A stretch of DNA of 8,890 bases from JAHDWY01 sp964632865 (lineage in GTDB: Bacteria; Hydrogenedentota; Hydrogenedentia; Hydrogenedentales; SLHB01): NCBI GenBank assembly GCA_964632865.1, contig CAZWDH010000282.1, positions 1 to 8,890 on the forward strand, read 5' to 3'. This document shows, in pieces, positions 1 through 5,755 of this stretch. The stretch's first letter is position 1. Every line of letters starts with the position of its first letter. Below the pieces are notes generated by a model. It searched no databases and was not told the origin of the DNA. It worked only from the letters and a program-made list of their open reading frames with translations. The position numbers and the translations under genes are program-made.

Positions 1-2
1 GA

Positions 3-500
3 CGAATGGAGCCGTTTCTGCGGCGCATCTATTCCGTACTCGGTCACAGTTCCTATCGTTTCATCGTAACAACGGCGGGCCGCGTATCGGACGACGCTAT
101 CCGTATGGCACCGTCGAATTTTCGAATTATCCGATACGGTCCCGGCAATGAGATTTTGCGGCGTAGCTGTGCGCTTGTATTTCACGGCGGAAACGGAACC
201 ATGTACCAGGCCTTGCGGGCCGGTGTGCCCATGGTGGCTATTCCCACTCATCTGGAGCAACGTGTGAACGCTCGATTCGCGGCCAAGTACGGATTCTGCC
301 GGATCTTGCCGCCACGACATGCGTCGGGGGAGGCGTTACTGCACACGCTCCAGGAAGTCACCCAAAGCGCCACTACCACGCACGCTGTGCATCACTGGTC
401 TCAGCGTGTAAGGCAGAGTGACGGGCCCAACCGGGCCGCCGACCTCATGGAACAAAACGCGCGGGACGGATACCCGGCGGGCGCCCGGCTATCGAGTTGA
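3..500 (+). CDS. GT1-type glycosyltransferase, C-terminal fragment (cut by the left edge)
   Basis: This is the C-terminal nucleotide-sugar-binding half of a GT-B glycosyltransferase of the UGT/MGT (GT1) type, which moves a sugar from an activated donor to a lipid or small-molecule acceptor. The diagnostic stretch begins at the histidine codon near base 183: HGGNGTMYQALRAGVP, then a P-T-H-L-E-Q-R-V-N-A segment. This matches the family donor-binding signature (HGG..T..EAL..GVP....P...DQ..NA). The reading frame is open to the window edge. The ATG at base 6 falls inside the family's conserved region with no ribosome-binding site, so I read it as internal and the true start as lying outside. About 165 residues are visible of a usual ~400. 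Donor and acceptor cannot be told. It is probably host DNA rather than element cargo. Confidence 0.8.
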   Translation, partial: RMEPFLRRIYSVLGHSSYRFIVTTAGRVSDDAIRMAPSNFRIIRYGPGNEILRRSCALVFHGGNGTMYQALRAGVPMVAIPTHLEQRVNARFAAKYGFCRILPPRHASGEALLHTLQEVTQSATTTHAVHHWSQRVRQSDGPNRAADLMEQNARDGYPAGARLSS

Positions 501-535
501 GTCGCACCAAGCCTTCTCATATGAAGTTCTGGTAG

Positions 536-850
536 ACAACTCATGCAAAGCGCGTGATCGCCAAACGCCTGGATGTGTGCCAAAAGGTCTCAAGAGGCGT
601 AACTAAGGCTGAACCGCGCGTCATCGTGCGAAGAATGAAGAATCGCCGGGGAAGCTGTAGCAAACGTGGCACAATTCTATTGAATACCGAACTTGTGAAG
701 GCTCCGATTGACTGTATCGACTACGTTATTGACCACGAACTCTGCCACCTGCGTGAACGGAATCTCACGCCCGCGTTTTAACGCCTTCTGTCACGCTAAA
801 TACCCGACTCGGAACGTCGGAAGGCGCGCCTCGAAACCGTGATTCTCTGA
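536..850 (+). pseudogene. Decayed YgjP-type (DUF45, SprT-like) metallopeptidase remnant
   Basis: One frame, read through its stops, follows the C-terminal half of the YgjP/DUF45 zinc metallopeptidases: PRVIVRRMKNRRGSCS, then ILLNTELVKAP, IDYVIDHELCHL, a decayed 'N-H' position, and after a stop RLLSR, stop, IPDSERRKARLE. Intact relatives read RWGSCS, HELCHL..NH..F[YW] and LL.R..PDWE.RK.RLE. The zinc motif HELCH survives. The W of RWGSC has become R, the third-ligand histidine has become L, and TAA interrupts the frame at 779-781 and 797-799, both inside conserved sequence. The N-terminal half is missing; the frame is closed upstream by TAG at 533-535. An open frame of 75 codons from a GTG at 554 is all that could be translated. 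A TAA-reassigned code is not supported, because TAA ends normal genes elsewhere in the window. Confidence 0.8.
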
Positions 851-923
851 ACGCGCTTGTCGCTACTTCGAGGCACCCAGTAACGCCGGATTTGTGAGGC
901 GATAGCCAGCTTGCGAGAATATT

Positions 924-1142
924 CTATTCGTAGCCATTGGTTTCATACAGATCATACCAGTCCGTGTCGTGCCCACTGTCCCTTCCAGTGTCCTCCAAGA
1001 TCTCCTGGAGCAAATTGCGATGGTCATCGAGACGACTGGTGATGTCGTCGACTTTGGAGTCGATTTCTCGAAGGCGCGTAGCCATGCTTTGGTATTCTCG
1101 CTTGCCATATTTCTTCTCATTCGATTCAGATTCTGCTGTCAT
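924..1142 (-). CDS. Small acidic coiled-coil protein downstream of the integrase
   Basis: The gene encodes 72 residues, starting 27 bases after the integrase stop codon on the same strand. The middle (about residues 22-50: TRLREIDSKVDDITSRLDDH and on to LLQEILED) has regular i/i+3/i+4 hydrophobic spacing typical of a two-stranded coiled coil. The N-terminus is polar and charged, and the C-terminus is acidic and rich in D, Y and W. I recognise no family. Its codon use resembles its neighbours. No strong ribosome-binding site precedes the ATG, so translation may depend on coupling to the integrase or on re-initiation. A role as an integrase accessory or oligomerisation factor is only a guess from position. 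The competing frames here look like noise: an 85-codon frame on the same strand and a long antisense frame. Confidence 0.55.
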   Translation of the reverse strand: MTAESESNEKKYGKREYQSMATRLREIDSKVDDITSRLDDHRNLLQEILEDTGRDSGHDTDWYDLYETNGYE

Positions 1143-1169
1143 TTTAACGGGACAACGCGATCAGCCCTT

Positions 1170-1943
1170 TTAAGCTTTGTGGTGATCAACGGCAACCTTC
1201 ACTTTCACGCTTCGGTAGGCCTCCGCCAAGGCCTCCTCGGAGGGGTTGAGGTAGACACTTGTCGTTTTGAGGCTGGTATGGCCCACTTGCTTCTGAACGA
1301 CCGCAATCGGCAGCCGGTGGACGTGGATGTAGTGCATGATATGGCTGTGCCTCAGGCTATGTACGGTGAGTTCATGCAGGGTCCTTCCTTGCTCGTCCAC
1401 ACCATAAGCCCTATCCAGTCCTGCCTTGATCGCATACTGCCGGAATACCTGCCGAATCCGGTTTTCCGAGTAACGTGTCTGGCAGTTCCTCCTCGGGGAG
1501 AAAAGGAATTCCGCCGGACGCCGCGCAACGCCACTTCGGATGCCCATTCTTTCGGCCTGACGGAGCCAGCTCTTCAGTTCATTTACCAAGCCTATGGGCA
1601 GATAGCTCACTCGCCGCCTACCGGTCTTCGTGTTCTCCTTGGGAAAGAATACCCTGCCTCGACCAAAGTCGACGTCCCTCAAGCGAATCCGAACAAACTC
1701 TCCAACCCGGCAACCCAGCTCGTAGATCACGCGCATCATGAGTTTGTGCTCGTATCTTTCTATGGAATCGAGGATTCGCTGCCATTCCTCAAGAGTCATG
1801 TACCTTATACTTTCGCCGAAACGCTCGTGTTTTCGGGATTCCTTCACATTTGACGCCGGACCTCGTCTTTTGCCCTGGAAACTAGCCTTTTCAGCCCGAA
1901 AATCTGCCATTTTCTTCACATTCTGTCCTAAATGTGAAATCAC
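1170..1943 (-). CDS. Tyrosine recombinase (integrase) with minimal N-terminal domain
   Basis: Site-specific recombinase of the phage integrase/XerCD family. It would cut and rejoin att sites through a 3'-phosphotyrosine intermediate. In a 257-residue reading all catalytic residues are visible: R79 (ELGCRVGEF), K106 (NTKTGRRR), H195 and R198 (HSLRHSH), H222 (QVGHTSL) and nucleophile Y231 (SVYLNP). Only about 48 residues precede the catalytic domain, whereas typical integrases have a core-binding SAM-like domain of ~100 residues, so this is a short form. The longest reading uses GTG at 1943. The ATG at 1910 (residue 12) is preceded by AGGA about 13 bases upstream and may be the real start. It reads outward, toward the presumed host flank, as expected for an integrase at an element end. 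The family is certain; whether it is active and which target it uses are unknown. Confidence 0.93.
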   Translation of the reverse strand: MISHLGQNVKKMADFRAEKASFQGKRRGPASNVKESRKHERFGESIRYMTLEEWQRILDSIERYEHKLMMRVIYELGCRVGEFVRIRLRDVDFGRGRVFFPKENTKTGRRRVSYLPIGLVNELKSWLRQAERMGIRSGVARRPAEFLFSPRRNCQTRYSENRIRQVFRQYAIKAGLDRAYGVDEQGRTLHELTVHSLRHSHIMHYIHVHRLPIAVVQKQVGHTSLKTTSVYLNPSEEALAEAYRSVKVKVAVDHHKA

Positions 1944-1945
1944 AA

Positions 1946-1960
1946 CTATTTAACCCTTTC
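1946..1960 (-). promoter_or_regulatory. GAAAG-TTAAATA motif, possible integrase promoter
   Basis: Read on the minus strand this is GAAAGGGTTAAATAG, lying 3 bases upstream of the GTG start and about 35 bases upstream of the ATG at 1910. The form, a purine-rich GAAA followed by TTAAATA, resembles an archaeal BRE/TATA element. If so, transcription would begin about 25 bases downstream and favour the ATG start. Two similar copies lie at 2241 and 2671. No good bacterial -35/-10 pair was seen here. Confidence 0.35.
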
Positions 1961-1976
1961 GGTTCTTGAACCGAAA
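1957..1976. repeat. Perfect 9-bp inverted repeat just upstream of the integrase
   Basis: TTTCGGTTC and GAACCGAAA flank a two-base TT centre, giving a 20-bp near-perfect palindrome 14 bases upstream of the integrase GTG. One arm overlaps the GAAAG part of the adjacent promoter-like motif, as expected for an operator of an autoregulating repressor or integrase. The two-base centre is too tight for an RNA hairpin loop unless the inner pairs open, so binding by a dimeric protein is more likely. A recombination core site is an alternative. Confidence 0.55.
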
Positions 1977-2240
1977 AAGTGAGAGTTGGTCTGTGAAGAG
2001 TGGAGCACGAGTCGGCAGCGAAACATCGGTGGGGCTATGGTTTCGCAGATGATCAGGCGAGCGCCTCGTGAGGCAACCCTGCGCAGAGCCGACAGGTGAG
2101 CACGATCGAGTTGTGCCCCGACAGTCGAATCTTCGGCCAATCATCCCGCGCTGGATGTCCAAGGTCGCGCGATGCGTTTGCAGACGTTGAGCTACCGCAG
2201 AGTAGCCCTGCAAGTTTCGGATGCCGTCCACTCGGGAACG

Positions 2241-2255
2241 GAAAGGTTTAAATAC
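2241..2255 (+). promoter_or_regulatory. GAAAGGTTTAAATAC motif, possible promoter without an obvious gene
   Basis: This is the best match in the window to an archaeal-style BRE plus TTTAAATA box. No convincing gene lies just downstream. The next good start codon is about 490 bases away, so the motif could drive a long leader or an untranslated RNA, or could be a protein-binding site shared with the motifs at 1946 and 2671. Confidence 0.3.
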
Positions 2256-2670
2256 TTCCGTTTCCTTACAGCCCTACAGCGTGAAGTTGATTCAAAAACA
2301 GAGTCTTGAACCAGAATCTCGACACCACAAAATGAGACGAGGTCCAAAGACGATGTCGGATGGTCATTTCCGTGGTTCTTCCGGGTTTTCCGGTTGGAAT
2401 AAAGTAATTCCGGTCACTTCGTGGGCAGCGGAATCAGTACCTGGTTAGCTGTCGCGCTGCTTCTTCTCATTATTGTAACCAGAACGTCTTGCGCTTTCGT
2501 GCACGCCCCAATGTTCCAGCATGTCATTACCAGTCGGCGCCCCAGTTTGACCCCACCGACGGAGAACCGCCTTCGGCTCATTGTCATCCATGGCCCGTCG
2601 TCCCTGCGCTACGCGCTACGAAACCACGGCGCATACGCGCCTCGCTCCGGGCATCGGTGAAGAATTCGCC

Positions 2671-2685
2671 GAAAGATTTATTAAG
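2671..2685 (+). promoter_or_regulatory. GAAAGATTTATTAAG motif, possible cargo operon promoter
   Basis: It has the same layout as the motifs at 1946 and 2241: GAAAG followed by an eight-base AT-rich box. It sits 65 bases before the ATG at 2750, so a start site about 25 bases downstream would leave a roughly 40-base leader containing the GGAGG ribosome-binding site at 2733. The position suits the promoter of the cargo operon. Confidence 0.4.
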
Positions 2686-2749
2686 CGTGACCACCTTATC
2701 GATCGTAACGGATGGGTACATCCCAATCGATAGGAGGAATAAGCGGAAA

Positions 2750-3043
2750 ATGCCAAACAAACCGGAAAAAGTCTTCAAAGTGGGCGCCGTGCGCGCCTCG
2801 GTATTCAACAACACCATACAACAACGCGGAAAGGACGTGACCATTGCCAAAATCGTAATCGAGGTCCGGTACAAGGATCAGGCCGGCAACTGGAAAGGTA
2901 CGAACAGCCTGAGCCTCAATGAAACGCCCAAGGCCATTTTGGCCCTGCAGATGGCGTATCAATGGCTCACTACCGGCCGGGACTGGTCTGAAGCCTGGAA
3001 CACCCCCTGGCCAAAGGATTCTGTCACCGAGGAAAAGGTTTAA
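2750..3043 (+). CDS. Conserved small accessory-element protein (97 aa), function unknown
   Basis: First gene of the plus-strand cargo operon. The ATG at 2750 is chosen because GGAGG lies at 2733-2737 and conservation-like sequence begins here; the frame is open further upstream but that part looks non-coding. The protein reads FKVGAVRASVFNN near the N-terminus, then a strand-rich section ending VIEVRYKDQAGNWKGTNSLS and a helix ETPKAILALQMAYQWL. The pattern 'G.v.a.vw.N ... R.YKD..G.WK.T.S ... PKA..AL..AY..L' recurs, from memory, in small uncharacterised proteins on plasmids and ICEs. The beta-sheet-then-helix layout recalls small single-stranded-DNA-binding folds of the PC4/Whirly type, but that is an inference without direct support. 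No signal peptide or membrane segment is visible. Confidence 0.75.
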   Translation: MPNKPEKVFKVGAVRASVFNNTIQQRGKDVTIAKIVIEVRYKDQAGNWKGTNSLSLNETPKAILALQMAYQWLTTGRDWSEAWNTPWPKDSVTEEKV

Positions 3044-3082
3044 GAAGTCTCGTGCCCTGAAAAAGGAAAGGAGGTGAAGACT

Positions 3083-3247
3083 ATGGCACGAGGAAGGCCT
3101 GTGAAATGCCCGTATTGTGGCGGTACGCAAACGCGGCCCAAAGGCTACCGGCAAACGGTAACCATGGGAACCAGAGCGTTGCGTATCTGTCAGGACTGCA
3201 AACGACGATTCACGATGAAGACCAAAGCAAAGAAGAAGGCCGAATAA
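3083..3247 (+). CDS. 54-residue zinc-ribbon protein
   Basis: A very short gene preceded by a near-perfect Shine-Dalgarno AAAGGAGGTG at 3067-3076, six bases before the ATG. It encodes CPYC (C9, C12) and CQDC (C36, C39), a classic two-knuckle zinc ribbon, followed by KRRFTMK and a lysine-rich tail. The second knuckle with its flanks (RALRICQDCKRRFTMK) resembles the zinc ribbon of NrdR and those at the N-termini of IS1-type InsA proteins, so nucleic-acid binding is likely. It has no ATP-cone domain, so it is not a full NrdR. It lies 39 bases after the previous stop and 44 before the next start, in an evident operon. A DNA- or RNA-binding regulator is the most natural guess. Confidence 0.85.
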   Translation: MARGRPVKCPYCGGTQTRPKGYRQTVTMGTRALRICQDCKRRFTMKTKAKKKAE

Positions 3248-3291
3248 CCGGCCCAGGAAACGCAATCTACTTCTGAAAGGAGGATCGCATC

Positions 3292-3741
3292 ATGGTAGTG
3301 CAAACTACGTGCAGTAAATGCGGAGTCACCATCAAACTGGATTTCGGCGAACTCACCAAGGACGAGGCCTTGGAGGCTGCGGAAAAGCTGGACCGGTCAC
3401 CCCGCGAGTGTCCGGGGCGTCATGTCGAGCTCCAAGGAATGGGGAGACTTTGGCGTGTCCGGGAATCAATCCAACGCGCCTACGATCGCGGAGAAGGCAT
3501 TGTCGAGGCAACGCCGGTCCCGAGCGATCATGAGTTCGTCGAGGGTCTTCTGGCCGATGCGAACGACGTATACGACGGCGGATTGAATACCGTGCCTGAG
3601 TTCAATCTTCCCAGCATCCACGGGACCCCTGATCTGAAACACCTGGGCTTCGGTGATTTCGGTAGCGATACGCATCTATTTCTTCGTCACGACAGCCCAC
3701 GGGGCACAAGATTCTACATCCGCGAATCGCGCAGCCGATAG
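3292..3741 (+). CDS. Zinc-ribbon-containing accessory protein (149 aa), function unknown
   Basis: The start is fixed by AAAGGAGG at 3276-3283, eight bases before the ATG. The N-terminus carries C7-x2-C10 and, about 30 residues on, C40-P-G-R-H44, a likely zinc site of three cysteines and one histidine around a helix (ELTKDEALEAAEKL). A CPG.HVEL motif follows. The C-terminal half has conserved-looking segments: GLLADANDVYDGGLNTVPEF, LKHLGFGDF and the end HDSPRGTRFY. I have the impression of a family found in phage and plasmid genomes but cannot name a Pfam entry. Nothing suggests catalysis. An intracellular nucleic-acid- or protein-binding role is plausible from the zinc site and the zinc-ribbon neighbour. 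Confidence 0.8.
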   Translation: MVVQTTCSKCGVTIKLDFGELTKDEALEAAEKLDRSPRECPGRHVELQGMGRLWRVRESIQRAYDRGEGIVEATPVPSDHEFVEGLLADANDVYDGGLNTVPEFNLPSIHGTPDLKHLGFGDFGSDTHLFLRHDSPRGTRFYIRESRSR

Positions 3742-3932
3742 CCACCGCCGACTCCCGTAGCATTCCGACCCTGCTGAAAACGCAGCACCTGACCTTCTCA
3801 CCAACTATTCACAACCCGATGCACTATCCCATTGTCTCGCAGGGGATACTGCATCACCTTCCGAACGTATTGAAACAGGCCGTATTCGCCGCGAAGCGGA
3901 TTCGGCCGATTCGAGGAAAGGAGACACTACCC

Positions 3933-4778
3933 ATGAACTTCTTTGGCGCGCACACGCGCGACGTTGCCGAACGCATCGTAAATGCGTTCCATCATCCCGA
4001 GTCATTGCCCAAAGCCCTGGCACCCATCTTCATCCACCGGAACGACGACGTACCATGCCGGAAATGGTCCTGGCACAACCAACTACTGGTTGCGCTCTGT
4101 GGCAGCGTGGACGCACGGGGGTTCCGGCAATGGAATGACGTGGGCCGTTCCGTGAAGAAAGGCAGCACGGCAATCTGGATCCTGGCCCCGTGCCTTAAAA
4201 CGTTCCGTGAGCGACAAAAAGACGGTGAGGAAACACGCCGGCAGATCCTGTATGGCTTCCGGTCCGTTCCCGTGTTCGCCGTGGAGGACACGGAAGGCGA
4301 CGCCCTCCCGGAATCCGACGACCGGTACGACACCTGGGTCAAAGACTTGCCCTTGATTGAAGTGGCCGAGGCATGGGATATCAACGTCGGGTCCTACTCT
4401 CACCGGGGATCCGTCCCACTGGGGTATTTCCGCTATTCCGGTAACGGTCAACAGGCGATCATGCTGGCCGTGGAGAATCTCGCCACCTGGTGCCATGAAC
4501 TGGTTCACGCCGCCGATCACCGCGTCACTGAACTCAAAGGCGAGAAGTGGCACAAGGAGATTGTGGCCGAACTGGGCTCCGCCATACTTCTCACCTGCCA
4601 TGGACTCGATTACGACGCCGACCTCGGCGGCGCCTACGAATACATCCAGCGATACGCCTTAGATGCGAAGGTCTCGCCCATAAGAGCGTGCATCCAGGTC
4701 CTGGATACCACCTGCAACTGCGTTCAGCTCATCCTGGATACGGCAGAGACCCTCAAACAATCTTCGATTAGCGCGTAA
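3933..4778 (+). CDS. ArdC-like antirestriction protein with zincin metallopeptidase domain
   Basis: This 281-residue protein has the two-domain layout of ArdC relatives (COG4227). The N-terminal half holds the ssDNA-binding-type region: KWSWHNQLLVALCGSVDARG, then FRQWNDVGRSVKKGSTAIWI and LAPCLK. The C-terminal half is a zinc metallopeptidase-like domain with H188-E-L-V-H192 followed by KWHKEIVAELG, which supplies the acidic ligand (E209 or E213). ArdC proteins protect incoming mobile DNA from host restriction and bind single-stranded DNA, so this gene probably helps the element enter new hosts. The ATG at 3933 has AAAGGAG at 3917-3923, nine bases before it. The frame extends to an ATG at 3819, but those 38 residues lack a ribosome-binding site and look non-coding. 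The length is near the usual ~300 residues. The active-site motif is intact, but the protease substrate is unknown. Confidence 0.88.
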   Translation: MNFFGAHTRDVAERIVNAFHHPESLPKALAPIFIHRNDDVPCRKWSWHNQLLVALCGSVDARGFRQWNDVGRSVKKGSTAIWILAPCLKTFRERQKDGEETRRQILYGFRSVPVFAVEDTEGDALPESDDRYDTWVKDLPLIEVAEAWDINVGSYSHRGSVPLGYFRYSGNGQQAIMLAVENLATWCHELVHAADHRVTELKGEKWHKEIVAELGSAILLTCHGLDYDADLGGAYEYIQRYALDAKVSPIRACIQVLDTTCNCVQLILDTAETLKQSSISA

Positions 4779-4826
4779 CCGGACTTCACCGTCCAATCAA
4801 CCACCCAATCCCGTTTCACTAACCAA

Positions 4827-4860
4827 GGCCCGGCAAGGGAGCAGTCTGCCCTTCCGGGCC
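4827..4860 (+). promoter_or_regulatory. Strong GC-rich RNA hairpin between ardC-like gene and next gene
   Basis: GGCCCGG (4827-4833) pairs with CCGGGCC (4854-4860) and, after one bulged C, AAGGG (4835-4839) pairs with CCCTT (4849-4853). This leaves a nine-base loop, 12 base pairs in all. There is no U-run after it, so it is not a standard intrinsic terminator. It ends 12 bases before the GGAGG of the next gene and may protect or process the mRNA, bind a protein or modulate translation. Confidence 0.7.
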
Positions 4861-4886
4861 ACAACCATGTATGGAGGAAACAGATC

Positions 4887-5192
4887 ATGAGTACCGAAAC
4901 CAACGTGCAGTTCCAACTCGGCCAGGTCGTGGCCACACCCGGTGCCCTGGAGGCAATGCAGCGGAACAAGACCACCGGTCTGGAATACGTCCAGCGGCAT
5001 GCCTCGGGTGACTGGGGAATTGTTTGTGAGGAGGACAAGGATTCGAATCAGGAAGCCCTGCAAACCGGGGCGCGGATTCTGAGTGCCTATCTGCTGGCCG
5101 ACGAAACCAAGCTGTGGATTATTACAGACGCCGCCGTCGACGAGCAGGGCACGCGCCTCGCGACGACTTTGCTGCTCCCCGAAGAATACTGA
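4887..5192 (+). CDS. Plasmid-type conserved hypothetical protein (101 aa)
   Basis: A complete small gene with GGAGG at 4873-4877, nine bases before the ATG. Segments that match a widespread uncharacterised plasmid/ICE family from memory are VVATPGALEA (residues 14-23), a RH..GDWG motif at 37-44, EALQTGARILSAYLL, KLWIITDA and the C-terminal TTLLLPEEY. The family is common next to antirestriction and other small accessory genes, but I know of no established function. It has no cysteines beyond one, no membrane segment and no nucleic-acid-binding motif I can name. The sheet-rich sequence suggests a compact cytoplasmic fold. The next ribosome-binding site starts two bases after its stop codon, so the two genes are co-transcribed and probably translationally coupled. 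Confidence 0.82.
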   Translation: MSTETNVQFQLGQVVATPGALEAMQRNKTTGLEYVQRHASGDWGIVCEEDKDSNQEALQTGARILSAYLLADETKLWIITDAAVDEQGTRLATTLLLPEEY

Positions 5193-5206
5193 GCAAGGAG
5201 GCGGCC

Positions 5207-5755
5207 ATGAAAACCTTCGATCAAGTCGTCTCACTTCGAATTTACGAATCCGAGGTGCGGTACGACGTACGCACCGCCGACCCGGCGCTGGCTCGCGTCA
5301 TTGCCTGGGCAGACAAGCGCCCGACCGTGTGGCGCATCGTCACCGGCCACCACAGCAAGGCCTTCGGCCTCGGGTCCTGCGAGTACATCGGCTGGGCCCA
5401 GAACAGCACGGCGCCCGAAGCCATCCTCGAACGCGCCCGCCATTTCATGGACCTCGTAGAGAATCCGGGGAAATGGAGCCATGCCAATTCCATTTTTAAT
5501 TGGCGGGCCAAGTTTACCCTGGACCACTACCTGGACCAGGGGTTTACTGGCGGCTTCTTCCAGCAGCACGACGCGATCTACCCGCGAAGTTGCCTCACCC
5601 TGGATTACACACCTGAAACGCTCGAGGCCGTCGTGGACCGGTTCTGTCAGTGGATGGACCCGTACTACGACACGGTCCGCGTCACGGTAGACGAGCGCAC
5701 CGTCCGGGTCTTTCACGAAAGGAGGATGCGCCCATGCTCGTCTATCGAGGCATGA
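5207..5755 (+). CDS. Uncharacterised accessory protein (182 aa)
   Basis: AAGGAGG at 5195-5201 fixes the ATG at 5207, 14 bases after the previous stop. I recognise no family. The sequence is rich in aromatic and histidine residues (for example TGHHSKAFGLGSCEYIGWAQ, then an ILERARHFMDL helix, a NWRAKFTLDHYLDQG stretch and GGFFQQHD). It has alternating short strands and helices and looks like a folded cytoplasmic protein with no membrane segment or signal peptide. The C-terminal 7 codons, with the stop, overlap the next gene by 22 bases, and the next gene's Shine-Dalgarno lies inside this one, which indicates translational coupling. Base composition matches its neighbours. Function cannot be inferred beyond membership of the cargo operon. 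Confidence 0.8.
   Translation: MKTFDQVVSLRIYESEVRYDVRTADPALARVIAWADKRPTVWRIVTGHHSKAFGLGSCEYIGWAQNSTAPEAILERARHFMDLVENPGKWSHANSIFNWRAKFTLDHYLDQGFTGGFFQQHDAIYPRSCLTLDYTPETLEAVVDRFCQWMDPYYDTVRVTVDERTVRVFHERRMRPCSSIEA

Larger units (their letters stand above)
1944..2749. other. Long spacer between integrase and cargo operon, probable control region
   Basis: About 800 bases lie between the divergent integrase and the first cargo gene with no convincing coding region. Several 64-93-codon frames exist, but none has a ribosome-binding site or a recognisable protein. The spacer contains the palindrome at 1957-1976, two plus-strand and one minus-strand GAAAG-plus-AT-rich motif, and a cluster of TTCCG words at 2368-2414. 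I found no tRNA gene and no clear attachment core. It may hold promoters, operators and recombinase arm sites, or degraded old sequence. Confidence 0.55.

Noticed and set aside
779..799. The two in-frame TAA codons as a sign of a recoded genetic code.
   Set aside because: TAA terminates the genes at 2750 and 3083 and the integrase, and the same remnant also carries missense losses at conserved sites, which points to decay.
969..1853. A 294-codon plus-strand frame opposite the integrase.
   Set aside because: It is antisense to a clear tyrosine recombinase with all catalytic residues, has no ribosome-binding site and shows no recognisable motif.
1950..2231. Minus-strand frames of 64 and 93 codons upstream of the integrase.
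   Set aside because: The translations look random, no Shine-Dalgarno precedes them and they cross the palindrome and promoter-like motif.
2295..2325. A GGTTCAAGAC sequence on the minus strand that fits a tRNA T-loop.
   Set aside because: The flanking bases do not form a five-base T-stem, and no acceptor or anticodon arm could be built around it.
2421..2660. A GTG-started 79-codon plus-strand frame with a hydrophobic stretch like a membrane segment.
   Set aside because: There is no ribosome-binding site, and the sequence after the hydrophobic run looks like chance translation of non-coding DNA.
2696..3265. A 189-codon minus-strand frame across the first cargo genes.
   Set aside because: It is a shadow of plus-strand genes that have good ribosome-binding sites and a clear zinc ribbon.
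3819..3932. Extension of the ArdC-like protein to an upstream ATG.
   Set aside because: The extra 38 residues lack a ribosome-binding site and family similarity, while the ATG at 3933 has a well-placed AAAGGAG.
4083..4601. A 172-codon minus-strand frame inside the ArdC-like gene.
   Set aside because: It is antisense to a conserved protein with intact motifs and has no start signals.
5519..5538. Two copies of CTGGACCA twelve bases apart.
   Set aside because: They lie inside a coding region, encode LDH and LDQ in frame and show no further copies, so they are ordinary coding sequence.
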